Shown here piece by piece: positions 21,842-33,247 of a stretch of 64,000 nt of DNA. Origin of the DNA: Paulownia fortunei. Taxonomy: Eukaryota; Streptophyta; Magnoliopsida; Lamiales; Paulowniaceae. Under the pieces are notes generated by a model that saw only the letters and a list, made by a program, of their open reading frames with translations, was not told the origin of the DNA and searched no databases. How positions within the stretch are numbered: the first letter of the stretch is position 1; the number at the start of each line of letters is the position of its first letter. Made by a program: the position numbers and the translations under genes. The stretch lies in the NCBI GenBank assembly GCA_019321725.1, contig CM033116.1, forward strand, positions 11,364,841 through 11,428,840. The letters are read 5' to 3'.

Positions 21842-22093
21842 TTTAAAAAACTGAAAATTATGCTACAATAACTAGAATAGTGCGATAGTACTACAGTGAT
21901 AGTTTAATAGTATTAGGCAAAATTCAAATTGCTACAGTGTATGTAACCTAGACCTTTAGTTCCACAACAATCAACGACAATAATGTGGAGGGGTGAGATG
22001 GAAGCAAGATGATGGCAGAGATGGGTGGTTGGTATGTCGGATCTGATATGCTGCTAGCCGACGACGGGAAGGTGGTAGGTGTTGGTGGCTTGG
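21842..22093 (-). mobile_element. LINE 5' untranslated region, proximal half
   Basis: A G+C-richer stretch directly upstream of the ORF1 start, ending at the CTTGG duplication. On the minus strand it is rich in CCACC. It continues beyond the Athila insertion at 33248. Confidence 0.6.
22089..22093. repeat. Target-site duplication CTTGG (other copy 33248-33252)
   Basis: CTTGG sits immediately before the TG of the left LTR and immediately after the final CA of the right LTR. The LINE sequence rejoins cleanly across it. Confidence 0.9.
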
Positions 22094-23271
22094 TGCTACA
22101 ACTTTAAGGTTGTAAACCCAAGTGCAAGTTGTATTAAGTAATAAATTTTTCGTGAGTCCAAGGTCGATCCATAGGAAAGTTGCTTGAAGAATTCAAGATT
22201 ATAATTCTAAAAAAATTGGATTTATGTGAATCAAAATATATGAACAATTAATGTATGTTGTAACTAAAGAAAACCAAAGTAATAAAAGTACTGAGGATTA
22301 GGGATCCACTCTTGAGTTTTGGATAGAGAAATGGTTATTTATTCTTTTTACCTCTATTAATTGCCACTATTGTAATCCATATATAATGAAGCTTCCAATG
22401 GAAAGATATTATTAAATAGCTCATGCAATAAGGTAATCATGAAAACTTAGCCTAAAGAAACCCTCTACCCCCCCTCTCTCACAAGGTTAATACATGACCT
22501 ATTTATAGTACTTTGAGTAAGCTAGAGGGCAAACAAATAATAGAGGGGTTCATCAAGTGGTATGCTAGTTGCCAAGAGTTGGTAAATTGTTACACCAAGT
22601 CCTTATCTACCAAATTGAATTATATTTTTAGGTTAGATACAACCAAATTTGGGTGATGAGTAAGAACAAAAGTTGTACATCTTTCGGTGCTGATAAATTT
22701 TCATATATCATTTGCCAAATTTGGTTGTTGGATGAGGGAAATATAGTCAAATTACCGAATCATATCCAAGAGCCATCCTTTAACAGTAGTAGCAACTTGC
22801 AACCTATGTATTTACCATTTTGATATATTTTCTCACTATCTTGTCTTCAGAAAACTCATTTATTTACTCTTCTGTATAACATATCCAAATTTCAGTCGAT
22901 AATGAATTTGGGCTTAAGAGATATGACCCAATTAGTTAAATAAGTCAATACTGGGCTGAACTCTATGTAACCACTTGGACGAACTTTATATTATAATCAA
23001 GACTGAATTGGACTGACCTTCCAACAAAATAGTTGTAGTTCTATCTCTTGTCTCTCAAATAAAGCAAGCTTTAGGTCCATAGGGCTTTCGATTATGAAGT
23101 TTTGCTCAAAATACAAAAACTGCACAAGTCTGGAAATATGCTTCTTTTGATCTTTTTATATTCATTGATTTCCTAACACAAAATATTAATAAAATAATAA
23201 TATTAATAAGAACAAAGCAAGAAAAATATAAAGAATTTGATACAAAAATATGTCAAAATATGCACTTATCA
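22094..23271 (-). repeat. 3' LTR of the large Athila element (short form)
   Basis: A 1178-bp LTR with window-strand ends TGCTACAACTTTAAGG and TGCACTTATCA. It is collinear with 31636-33247 except for a block of about 405 bp missing at 22441. That block is present at 31985-32390 in the partner. Confidence 0.9.
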
Positions 23272-25010
23272 AATTCACCTACACTTAACCCTTGCTTATC
23301 CTCGAGCAAGCCTAAAACAAACCTAAACTAATCTACTTTCATAGGAAATTACAATTGGATTTAGCATATGTAACAAACCTTTAAACCCCTAGGTGGTCCA
23401 TAGAGGATGAGTTATAGTTTCATGAGGGTTTCTAGCAGTGATACCCACAAACACCTATAATTACTATCTTCCAATTATTATTCTCTTGAAGCAACAAAGT
23501 AATATGGAATTAAAATCAAATAAGTGTTGAGTTTAACTCTTAGTCATTCAAAAGTCAAAACATTTCCACAATAAGCATACTCAAGTTTGTATGTGGATAG
23601 TTAATGTCAACAGTGATGAAACTATACATGCTTCAAATAAGTGAATTCTCATAAAACCTTACGAAACCATCACTCAATCTCTAACAGAAAAATTAAACAT
23701 CATAGGCTCTTCCTTTGGTGCAAATCTCCACTACACTAAAGGCATCACACGAAATCAAAAGGTAGTGATGTAGCTAAAAAATAAAAGGATAGGATGCAAC
23801 AAAGGTTCTAAAAACTTCATGGAATTAGAGACATAAGTTTATCGATGAAAATTTTTCAAACTCCACAAATTTCAACACTAGGGTCTATTGAATTGGACCC
23901 GTCTTATTCATCTTGCAATATTCATTTTTAGTTGCAACTCGTAGCACTTTGCCTTTTTTTTTCTTTTCTATTGTTTTATTTTTTTATTTTTATTTTTATT
24001 TATTTTTTTGAAAAGAAACTCCCCCACACTTATCTTCTATTCTAACCTGAATTTTTTTGTAAGTTCACGCTGTCAACGGAATGTCTCTTAAATTTTAATC
24101 ATTTTTAGAACAATAGTTTGATAATAGTGTATTTAGGCTAGGTAAAAAGATATGATTACAAAAAAATATTTATTTATTGAAAGACTCAAATTGGCTCACT
24201 AGGGGGATGTTCTCTTAGAACATCACATGGGGAATAAGCTGGTTTGGCAATTGTGCTAGAAAGCCTAATGGCTTAATCATTTTTCTAGTGGTGCCCTATC
24301 AGTTGTTCGCCTCGATAGATCAAAAGAAAAAATTTTAATACTCAACCCCTATAAGTTGAAAATCCAAGTGATGATTAGAGCAAGGGCATAAGAACTTCCT
24401 ATTTTGACATGATTGTCTTCCCACTGAATAACATAACTATTTGTGCAAAAAAAATTGAGTGTAATTATCACAAAAATATATTAACCAAATAACAACATCA
24501 AAAGTCCAAAACAACACCCATCATCAATCAAACCACATTATTCATGCTTAGATCATTAAAGTTTGAAGAACCTCTCCGACTCAAAAAAATTAATTTTTTT
24601 TTGATAATTTACAAACTTTTGTTAAAAACTTCTCAAACTTGCCGTGCTATGCAAAAAATAGGGATGCATTTCAAGAGTGTTACAATTACCCTTTACTCTG
24701 CCATCATTTTTTCATAATTTCAACGGACCCATAAGAAAACACGCTTGATATATTATTCTTTATTTTTTTGTTTTTTAAATAAAATACTAGAAAAGCACAC
24801 CTTTTTTAAAATAAAATACTAAAAAAATACGCATTGAACACATAAGTCATGATATCAACTATCCCTCCCCCAACCTAATCAAGACATTATCCCCAATGTC
24901 GAAAAATGATAGAAAAGTAGAGTTTGAAAGATATCACCTGAAGTGTGGCTAAAAATATAAAGTTGAAACAACAAACACGTACTATTAGATGAAATAATTA
25001 ACAATAAGTA
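23272..25010 (-). mobile_element. 3' non-coding block of the large Athila element
   Basis: No convincing gene was seen. It opens with CACTTAACCCTTGCTTATCCTCGAGC next to the LTR, equivalent to the polypurine tract and TCATCCTCGAG region in the other two Athila elements. It also has the pyrimidine tract (23950-24010) and a CCCCCAACCT...CCCCAATGTC stretch near 24868 that parallels 7424 and 44350. It ends where the LOG-like frame begins. Confidence 0.6.
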
Positions 25011-25447
25011 TCATAGACTGAGAGTCAAATTCAATTTATGTTTTCGACCATTGTTCCTATTGGACCAATCCACATTTGCCATGGCTGGATCAGGTTCTGA
25101 CACATATGCTAGAAGTTGATCAATCAGCTGGTCAAGTGTCGGAGCAGAAATGAGGATTGTTTTCGCAGACGGTGAAATAAAACCTTTTTTCCACAGCATG
25201 ATCTATAAAAGATAGCAAACCATCATAAAAACCATTGACATTAAGAATACCTGTAGGTTTTTGGTGAATGTTGAGCTGTGCCCAAGAGACAACTTGGAAT
25301 AATTCATCTAATATACCAAAACCACGAGGTAGAAGGATTAATGCATCCATATTGTTTAACATGTTAGGCATTCTGTCTTGAATATGCGACACTTTTAGAT
25401 TAAAAGACACAAATGCAGTTGAATTTGTGACTCGAAGAAACTTCCAT
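25011..25447 (-). pseudogene. Captured LOG-like gene fragment (cytokinin riboside 5'-monophosphate phosphoribohydrolase)
   Basis: Plant LOG enzymes release active cytokinin bases from their nucleotides. The ATG at 25447 opens MEVSSSHKFNCICVF, matching the LOG N-terminus before the CGSS loop. The fragment then jumps past about 80 residues to KVSHIQDRMPNMLNNMDAL, equivalent to ADMHQRKAEMA--ADAF. Next come LLPRGFGILDEL (family motif PGGYGTLEE, with Gly to Arg and Thr to Ile changes), SWAQLNIHQKP, GILNVNGFYDGLLSFIDHAVE, a frameshift near 25195, GFISPSAKTILISAP and a plausible C-terminus with stop at 25011. No intron interrupts it. It is in the element's sense direction and is clearly non-functional. 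Confidence 0.85.
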
Positions 25448-25639
25448 TTTTTTATTTTTTATTTTATTTTTTTTTCTTTTTGAAAATAAATTGTGCAAAA
25501 ATAGAGTGAGTATGGTGCTATTTATTGAGGTATGAATAGGAAATGTATTTATTACACATCTTTTTCTTTCATCAGAAATGTTGAAAATAAGAACACACAA
25601 ATTTTAAAAATTACCTACTTATATGTGAATGTACATGTA
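25448..25639 (-). other. A+T-rich spacer between captured fragments
   Basis: A low-complexity A/T run lies near 25450-25490, just upstream (minus strand) of the LOG-like ATG. It contains no protein similarity that I recognise. The run could be an old poly(A) or leader junction. Confidence 0.4.
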
Positions 25640-26154
25640 GTTGTGATTGTAGCTCGCATCTTCCTCTAGTTTTATGTCCAGTAACGGCTTAAACACCTTC
25701 TATGGGTTGAGAATATACTTCCCATCCAGTTTTCTTATAAACTGGCAAATAAGGTCTTTTAATGTCAGATTCCCAAGACTATAAAGCTCATATTCATTTC
25801 GAAAGCTATCCCTAAATCAAGAATTGCACGTTATACTAATCCACATGAATGCGTCTCAAGAGTCAATATAATGTGATCTAAAGACTCCTTACTCATTCTA
25901 TCAATAATGAATTTAAGTTTACCTTCTCGATTTTTAGAGACCATTCCTAAAGAATGACACTTTATGTTGCAAGTCCATCTAGCACAATTGTGATAAATTT
26001 TCATTTTTTTTGCCTTTTGTTTTTTTGAATGTGTGCTTTTACCAAAACCAAACATGTATCTAATAAACAAATCTGGAAACTCAAGTGAAAACTCACCTGC
26101 TTTTACCTTTGCTTCAATTATCTGTCGTATGTCCTCTGGGATACCCTTACGCAT
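25640..26154 (-). pseudogene. Unidentified coding relic inside the Athila element
   Basis: The minus-strand frame 25831-26154 (107 codons) starts MRKGIPEDIRQIIEAKVKAG and contains ARWTCNIKCHSLG and KNREGKLKFIIDRMSKESLD. Past its stop, a shifted frame continues with a protein-like reading: NEYELYSLGNLTLKDLICQF, then RKLDGKYILNP, a stop, and KVFKPLLDIKLEEDAS. The hydrophobic/charged pattern and continuing sense across frameshifts suggest a decayed true gene. It does not match gag, pol or the LOG family. The family is unknown to me. It could be a second captured host fragment or a decayed env-like frame. Confidence 0.45.
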
Positions 26155-26512
26155 ACATAAGCATCCTCAATCTTTCAATCCTGATTTTATAAATTTACAA
26201 AATTGCATTTTTAGGAAGAAAAGGAAATCACCTTTTGAAAGTTAGAAAAATGTCACCCATTTTGAAAAGAACAAGAAAAAAGAATGAGAAAAGTAGAGAA
26301 AACTTGTACATAGATTTCAGTTGTTTGGAAAACTTACAAGTCTAACTTTAATAGCCATGGAGTACTATTATCCGCCACTTAACCAGGAAAAGAAAATAAA
26401 ATAAAATAAAGAAATCCTTCAAAATAAATAGAGTCAGAGAAAATAAGTATATATATATACAACACTAATCATAACAAGTGTTATAAAGAAAAATAATTTC
26501 CTCTTGTAAAAC
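26155..26512 (-). mobile_element. Spacer between coding relic and integrase end
   Basis: A+T-rich, with no gene seen. It contains a TATATATATA run near 26450. It sits directly downstream of the integrase stop. Confidence 0.5.
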
Positions 26513-27465
26513 TTAATTTTCTAGAAATGGTTTAACTCTTTGTCCATTTACCTTGAATATGTTATCATTTCTAGGATTCTCAATGTCAATTGCCCTATGA
26601 GGATATACTTTTTTTACAGCAAAAGGACCACTACATCTTGATCTCAATTTTCCAGGAAACAAATGTAAACGAGAATTATAAAGTAAAACCTTTTGACCGA
26701 TCTCAAATATTTTTCTTAAAATTTTATTATCATGAAAATCTTTGATTTTTGGGTTAACTATTTTTTCCAAAATTTATTTTATCTCCATATTTGCAAATTT
26801 AACTTTTTCATTTGTCTGAGGGTAATAAGGGGTTGCAACTTTATGTATGATTCCATATTTCCTCATTAAAGTTTAAAAAATTTTATTACAAAAATATTTT
26901 CCCCATCACTGATAATAGATCGAGGAATTTCAAATTGACTTAAAATATTTTCTTTCAAAAATTTTATCACTATTTTGTGATCATTGTTTCGACAAGAAAT
27001 TACCTCAATCCATTTTGAAACATAATCTATGGCAACCAATATGTAAAGAAAACCAAATGATAACAAAAATGGTCCCATAAAATCAATATCCCAACAGTCA
27101 AAGATTTCAATCACTAGGATAGGGTGTAGGGGCATCATATTTTGCTTTGAAAGGGACCCTAACTTGTGACATTTTTTACAAGTTTTGCATAAAGTGTAAG
27201 TGTCTTTGAAAAGTGTTGGCCAATAAAATCCACATTGCAAAATTTTTATTGTGGGTTTCTTTGCTAAAAAGTGACCACCACATGCTTGTGAATGATAAAA
27301 TTTGATAATATTACGTATCTCATTGTCAAGCACACATTTTCGAAAGATTTGTTCGGGACAGTATTTGAAAACGTATGGATCATCCCAATAATAGTTTTTC
27401 ACCTTAGTCAAAAACTTTTTTTTGACTTGAGTGTTCCAATGCGATGATATCTTTCTTGTCACAAG
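26513..27465 (-). pseudogene. Athila integrase
   Basis: The frame 26866-27462 has the N-terminal zinc site: HSQACGGHF, then CKTCKKC, in the H-H-C-C arrangement. The catalytic core follows with WDIDFMGPF (first Asp) and ISDGENIF (second Asp; usual SDGGSHF). It breaks near 26866. The C-terminal part (26513-26770) shows [20 protein letters not shown], then [10 protein letters not shown] and [14 protein letters not shown], the characteristic end of Athila/Tat integrase. The segment with the catalytic Glu lies in the damaged interval. Confidence 0.85.
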
Positions 27466-27479
27466 AAAATTAACAATGT

Positions 27480-27990
27480 CAGCAAATTAAGGTAAAATAG
27501 AAACATTAAATAGTTATTTATCAGGAAAATTGTCATTAATGGGTGTGGTTTGAAATGAGTCATCACAAACAAGTCTCGTTAAATGATCAACCACCATATT
27601 CTCTACTCCCTTCTTATCTCGAATTGTAATATTAAATTTCTAGAGTAAGAGAATCCACCTAATCAGTCTCGATTTGGCATTTTTTTACTAAAGATATTTC
27701 AAAGTTGCATGATCAGTGAAACAACAACTGGTGAGCTAACAAGATAGAATCTAAATTTGTCCAATGCAAAAACTACAACAAGTAATTCTTTTTCAGTTGT
27801 TGAATAATTCAATTGAGCACTATTTAAAGTTTTACTTGCATAGTAAATAACATATGGTTTCTTATCTTTTCTTTGTCCCAAGACAGCTCCAACAACATAG
27901 TCACTAGCATCACATATTATTTCAAATGGTAAAGTCCAATCTAGAGGCTGTGTGATTGGAGCAGATGTAAGCATGCTTTAAGCTTAATAA
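27480..27990 (-). pseudogene. Athila RNase H
   Basis: The frame 27699-27974 reads APITQPLDWTLPFEIICDAS, then VGAVLGQRKDKKPYVIYYAS, LNYSTTEKELLVVVFALDKF and a broken end. The first catalytic Asp (CDAS) and the Glu of TEKE are present. Past a frameshift the tail DKKGVENMVVDHLTRL typical of this lineage is visible. Confidence 0.85.
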
Positions 27991-28059
27991 AAGCATTGTC
28001 ACAATTTTTAGTCCATTAAAAAATAGTATCTTTTGTTATAAGATTACATAAAGGTTTAG

Positions 28060-28882
28060 ATATTATACTAAAATCTCGATAAATCTTCTATAAAAACCAA
28101 ACCAACATGTCCTAAAAATGATCTTACCTCTTTCACAGTCTTTGGTGTTGGCAAATTGGTAATTAACTCAATTTTAGATTTGTCAACCTCAATACCTTTT
28201 GATGAAATAATGTGTCCAAGAACAATACCAATTGTTACCATAAAATGACATTTCTCCCAATTGAGTACAAGATTCTTTTCTTCACAGTTGATCAAAACCT
28301 TTTCTAAATTACATAGGCAATCATCAAATGAATTACCAAAAATAGAAAAATCATCCATGAAGACTTTAAGAAAATGTTCAACTATGTCACTAAAAATACT
28401 AAGCATGCATTATTAGAATGCAGCTGGTGCGTTACATAATCCAAAGACATCCTTTAATATGCAAAAGTACCAAAAGGACATGTAAAAGTTATTTTCTCTT
28501 GATCTTCAAGTACAATTGCAATTTGATTATACCCAAAATATCCATTTAAAAGGCAATAAAATTCATGTCCCGCAACTCTTTCAAAAATTTGATCCATAAA
28601 AGGTAATGAAAAATAATCTTTTCTAGTAACTGAGTTGAGTTTTCAATAGTCAATGCACATTCACCAACCAGTAATAGTCTTAGTTGGAATAAATTCATCA
28701 TTCTCATTCTTGACTACAGTAACTCCAGATTTCTTAGGTACAACTTGAGTAGGATTTACCCATTTGCTATCATAAATAGGATAAATGATTCCATTATCTA
28801 AAAGTTTAATGATTTCACTTCTCACTACTTCTTTCATATTAGGATTTAGCTTTTGTTGCATTTCTCTAGAAGGTTTAACATT
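28060..28882 (-). pseudogene. Athila reverse transcriptase
   Basis: It occupies several frames. NPNMKEVVRSEIIKLLDNGI, then WVNPTQVVPKKSG and TVVKNENDE lie at 28661-28861. A middle block with SFGLCNAPAAF is near 28430. VEHFLKVFMDDFSIFG at about 28350-28406 carries the YxDD box as FMDD. LVLNWEKCHFMV, GIVLGHIISSKGIEVD and VKEVRSFLGHVG run down to 28068. At least two interruptions make it inactive. Confidence 0.88.
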
Positions 28883-29068
28883 TTACTTTAGATAGATGTT
28901 ATATGTGCAAATTAAAGGATTAATAACTTTAATGTCAATAATGGTCCATCCTAAAGTATTCTTGTGCATTTTCAAAGTTTCGATCAACTTACCTTCTTGA
29001 GATGCATCGAGTTTGGAAGAAATTATTATTGAAAAAGTATCATTCTCATCAAAGAAAGAGTATTTCAA
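28883..29068 (-). pseudogene. Athila protease-RT linker
   Basis: The frame KLDASQEGKLIETLKMHKNT, then LGWTIIDIKVINPLICTYNI matches the linker before RT in Athila (pattern KLI--LKKHK-ALGW-I-DIKGI-P--C-HKI). It ends in a stop directly before the RT start. Confidence 0.75.
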
Positions 29069-29106
29069 ATCAAACTGGCAAAGGATTCAAATCAACCATG
29101 GGAGCT

Positions 29107-29870
29107 TTAATAATTGATGGAATAGATTTTACTGTGATGATGAAAATTTTTCAAACCTTGGCTTCCAAAAAAAAAATTTCTTATACCTGCAAAAAATTCA
29201 AAGAGAGTATTAGCATGTGCCTTTTTACAAATTTCACTTTTAAAACAAGTCTCCAAAGAATTTGAAGAGTTAATGGTAGTAAAGTATTCATGAACAAGTT
29301 CCTCGATTGAATCCACTTTTTGTACTTCGAAATCTTCTGCAGGTTGCTTAGAAAGATTAAACACATTTAGTTCCAAAGTCATATTTCCAAATGATAACTT
29401 CAAAATACCATTCCTACAATTGATCAAAGTATTTGAAGTTTCAAGAAAAAGACAACCCAAAATGATAGGAATTTATGTATGTGTTTGTGCAACAGGCTCT
29501 ATGTCCAAAATAATGAAACCAACTGGAAAGTAAAACTTATCAATTTGTACCAACACATTTTCTACTACTCTCTTTGGAATTTCAATCGAACGATCAGCTA
29601 GTTGGAGTACAGTAGAAGTTGTTTTAAGTTCTCCCAAAACCTAACTGTTCATAAACTGAGAAAGGTAGAAAATTTACACTAGCACCAAGGTCAAGCAAAG
29701 CATGCTCTATTCTAATATTTTCTATGATACATGAAATGGTTGGACAACTTGGATCTTTGTACTTGGGTGAAGTGAATTGTTGAATGATTGAACTAACACT
29801 TTCAGTTAAAAATGTCTTCTTTTGTACATGATGTTTTATTTTAACTGTACACAAATCTTTCAAAAATTTG
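29107..29870 (-). pseudogene. Athila aspartic protease
   Basis: 29624-29863 reads MKDLCTVKIKHHVQKK, then KYKDPSCPTISCIIENIRIE and HALLDLGASVNFLPFSVYEQ. The DLGAS active site is intact. The flap and middle part (29461-29623) is interrupted. 29107-29460 resumes with FLETSNTLINCRNG and LSFGNMTLELNVFNL, corresponding to GRPFLAT-NALINCRNG and the tail of this lineage. Confidence 0.85.
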
Positions 29871-30590
29871 GCATAAGGAGGAACTTACTTGATTGCATCT
29901 AATAATGAAATATTAATCTTAACTTGTTTAAAAACTTCAAAGATTTCAGCATTTAAGTTCAATTTATGAGTTGCTTGTGATCTTTGAGGAAATGGTGCAT
30001 GAGATAAATATTTTTTTTCCATCATTTTCACACTTACCTTCATCGTCAAGACTATTTTCATTTTTTATTTCTAGAGGTGGATTAGAAACTTTCTCCTTGG
30101 GGTGAATAGTCTTATCAATAACTGTTCCATTCCAAAGAGTTGTGACTAATTAGCCTCTTTAACTGAATTTTCTCCTGAAGAAGAAATATGACACTGAGTG
30201 GAAGGATTAGGTTGAGGTTGAGTGGGAAATTTACTTTTTTCATGAGTATGCAAAGAAGCTGTCGGTATTGAAAGTGTGCTTTTGATCTCATTGATAGCTT
30301 GTGAAGTCTGATTATTGATGCTTGTTTGTTCATGCATAAATGCTTGCAAAGTCTCCTTAAGGGATTTTTTATGTGGAGGTGGATAAGAATAAAAGTTTGG
30401 TGGTTTTTGCAAATACAGCAATTGGGCACGATTATTATCTTGCCAATTGAAATTGGGATGATTTCTCCATTGTGGATTGTAAATTTTAGAATATGGAGAA
30501 TGGAAAGGTTTTTTGAAATGTTCATGAAATTTACTTGTACTGGAATATTTGGACATTCATTAGTGGAGTGCACCAAAAGTTCATAATTGC
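29871..30590 (-). pseudogene. Athila gag C-terminal region
   Basis: Frames at 30115-30576 contain KIYNPQWRNHPNFNWQDN, a marker of Athila gag, preceded by STNECPN. The proline-rich LHTHEKSKFPTQPQPNP stretch follows, then a K/E-rich tail towards protease. Two overlapping frames cover the same DNA; the one with NPQWRNHPNF is the genuine reading. The segment 29871-30110 is the damaged gag-protease junction. Confidence 0.75.
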
Positions 30591-31545
30591 TACAAATTTC
30601 TTCCTCTTGTACATATTTTGATTTTCTTTACTTTTTTAAGTTCTATAACTTCAACTTTTCTTGTTAAACTAGCAAACCTAGCATTTAGATCATCTTCTTG
30701 GCTAAAGTATATTTTTCTTTATTACTATTAGCAAGATTAGATCTAATAGAACCTTTAAAAGAATTAACACTATGCCATGATTGAGAGTTTTCTACCAAAT
30801 GATCTAAATATTCTAAGGCTTTATTAGGTTCTTTATCAAGAAACTCACCATTACACATTGTTTTAACATTTTTTTTTTCAGGAGATAAACCTTCATAAAA
30901 GAACCTAATTAAGCGCCATTTTTCAAAATCATGATGTGGGCATGAATTCAACATATCTTTAAATCTTTCTCAACATTGAAAGAAAGCTTCATTAGAATTT
31001 TGAGAAAAAATTTGAATTTGTCTTTTCAAAGCATTAGTTTTATGAGTTGGAAAGAATTTTTGCAAAAATTCAGCTTGCATTTCTTGCCAAGTGCCAATTG
31101 ACCTAGGTTTTAAGGAATTAAGCCAAGTTTTTGATTTATCTTTTAAAGAAAAAAGAAATAATTTGAGCTTAATGATCTCATTTGTGCAAGTCTGATCATC
31201 AAAAGTAGAACATACTTCATCAAATTCTTTTAAATGCAAGTAAGGGCTTTGAGAGTCTAAACCATGGAAATTAAGAAGTAAAGGGATCATACCTGGCTTG
31301 AATCAAAAGTTATTTACATTGAGAGAAAAAATGAAATAAGAAGGAGAACAATTTTGAGGAGATTGCAAGTAATAACGCATGGTACGCACCTGTTAATTTT
31401 TATTTTCATCCTAGACACTTTCATTTTCAGCCATAACGGAAGTGTGTGGAGATGATTCAAACAAATTTTCAAATAAAGTTTTAGAATTATTTCTAACTCT
31501 ACGTCGAGAATTATGACTGCGATACTATAAAACCATATATCCATA
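30591..31545 (-). pseudogene. Athila gag capsid region
   Basis: 30970-31290 (MIPLLLNFHGLDSQSPYLHL, then KLKLFLFSLKDKSKTWLNSL, FPTHKTNALKRQI and NEAFFQC) is the retrotransposon gag domain. 30685-30954 continues with LNSCPHHDFEKWRLIRFFYE and GLSPEKK. A stop (Trp codon lost after FFQC) separates the two. The upstream frame towards 31545 contains RRRVRNNS in a shifted reading, the usual basic N-terminus. The total length fits an Athila capsid. Confidence 0.85.
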
Positions 31546-31612
31546 AATTAAATAAACACACTATATTTACAAAGAAAAAAATATTAACAAACCTAAATAC
31601 TTACCTTGCCTT

Positions 31613-31627
31613 TCCCGGCAACGGCAC
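31613..31627 (-). other. Primer-binding site, tRNA-Asp type
   Basis: The minus strand reads TGTGCCGTTGCCGGG, a near match to the Athila consensus TGGCGCCGTTGCCGGGGA. It is eight bases from the LTR. Confidence 0.8.
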
Positions 31628-31635
31628 AAAAAACT

Positions 31636-33247
31636 TGCTACAACTTTAAGATTGCAAACCCAAGTGCAAGTTGTATTAAGTAATAAATTTTTCGTGAGTC
31701 CAAGGTCAATCCACATGGAAGTTTCTTGAAGAATTCAGGATTATAATTCTAACAAAATGGGATTTATGTGAATCAAAATATATGAACAATTAATGTATGC
31801 TGTAACTAAAGAAAAACCAAAGTAATAATAGTACTGAGAATTAGGGATCCACTCTTGAGTTTTGGATAGAGAAATGATTATTTATTCTTTTTACCTCTAT
31901 TAATTGAGACTATTGGAATCCATACATAATGAAGCTTTCAATGGAAATATATTATCAAATAGCTCATACAATAAGGTAATCATGATATTATCTTACTATT
32001 ACAAATTATCTCTCAACGCCAACACTTATTTATGGGATCAAGCATTTATGCATACTTTTGTCAACAACAAATCAAAGTTTCATATTAGCAGTCGATGGGA
32101 TAAAACTGTATAATAAGCTAAATGAATTCAAGTATTTATTATGCCATTGGAGATACATAAATCAAGAATCACCACAAAACAAGTAGGATTTAGATCAAAA
32201 CTTAAAATAATAATACAACATACTTAAATATTTTCTACCTTTATAACCATTCCTCTTCCTCCATCAAGAGGTTGACCCTTTTTTCTCAACAAAATAAAAT
32301 TTTGAAAGACATAATAAAAATTGGAAAGATTAAAAATAGAAGATAAACTAGAGATTGCATTTCTATTACTACTAGAAAACATACATATTAGAAAACTTAG
32401 CCTAAAGAAACCCTCTACCCCCCTCCTTTACAAGCTTAATACATGGCCTATTTATAGTACTTGGAGTAAGCTAGAGGCTAAATAAATAATGGAGGGGTTA
32501 ATCAAGTGGTGTGCTAGTTACCAAGAGTTGGTAAATTATTACACCAAGTCCTTATCTACCGCATTGAATTAAATTTTTAGGTAATATACAACCTAATTTT
32601 AATAATGATTAAAGCACAAAAGTTGTATATCTTTTGGTGTTGAATATTTTCATATATCATTTGTCAAATTTGACTATCGGATGAGGGATATATGGTCAAA
32701 TTACCGAATCATATCCAAGAGCCATCCTTTAGCAACAACAACTTACAGCCTATGTCTTTACCATTTTGAAATATTTTCTCACCATTTTGTCTTCATAAAA
32801 CTTGTTTATTTACTCTTTTGTATAACATATCCAAATTTCAGCCCAAAATAAATTTTTTTCTTAAGAGATATGACCTAATTGGTCAAATAAGTCAATACTG
32901 GCTGAACTCTGGTCTGAATTTTGGTGATTTATTTTGTGCAACCAATTGGATGAACTTTCTACTATAATTAAGATTGAATTAGGCTAAGGTTCCAATAGAA
33001 AAATTGTAGTTCTATCTCTTGGCTTTCAAATGAATAAAGGTTCAGGTTCATAGGGTTTTTGATCTTGAAGTTATGCTCAAAATAAATAAAAAATTGCACA
33101 AGTCTGGAACACATGCTTCTTTTGATCTTTTTATATTTATTTATTCCCTAAAACAAAACATTAATAAAAAAATAATATTAACAAGAATAAAGAAATAAAA
33201 GTATAATGGATTTGATAAAAAAAATATGTTAAAATATGCACTTATCA
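31636..33247 (-). repeat. 5' LTR of the large Athila element (long form)
   Basis: A 1612-bp LTR with window-strand ends TGCTACAACTTTAAGA and TGCACTTATCA. It matches 22094-23271 but holds an extra block of about 405 bp (31985-32390). The frame at 31904-32113 lies within this block and is not gene-like. Confidence 0.9.

Larger units (their letters stand above)
22094..33247 (-). mobile_element. Nearly complete Athila Ty3/gypsy element carrying captured gene fragments
   Basis: An 11154-bp element with both LTRs, a tRNA-Asp-type primer-binding site, gag, protease, RT, RNase H and integrase in the canonical order on the minus strand, and a perfect 5-bp target duplication. All genes carry stops or frameshifts. 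Between integrase and the 3' non-coding block, where some Athila elements have an env-like frame, it holds host-like coding relics, including a LOG fragment (25011-25447). It is inserted in the 5' untranslated region of a LINE. Confidence 0.9.
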
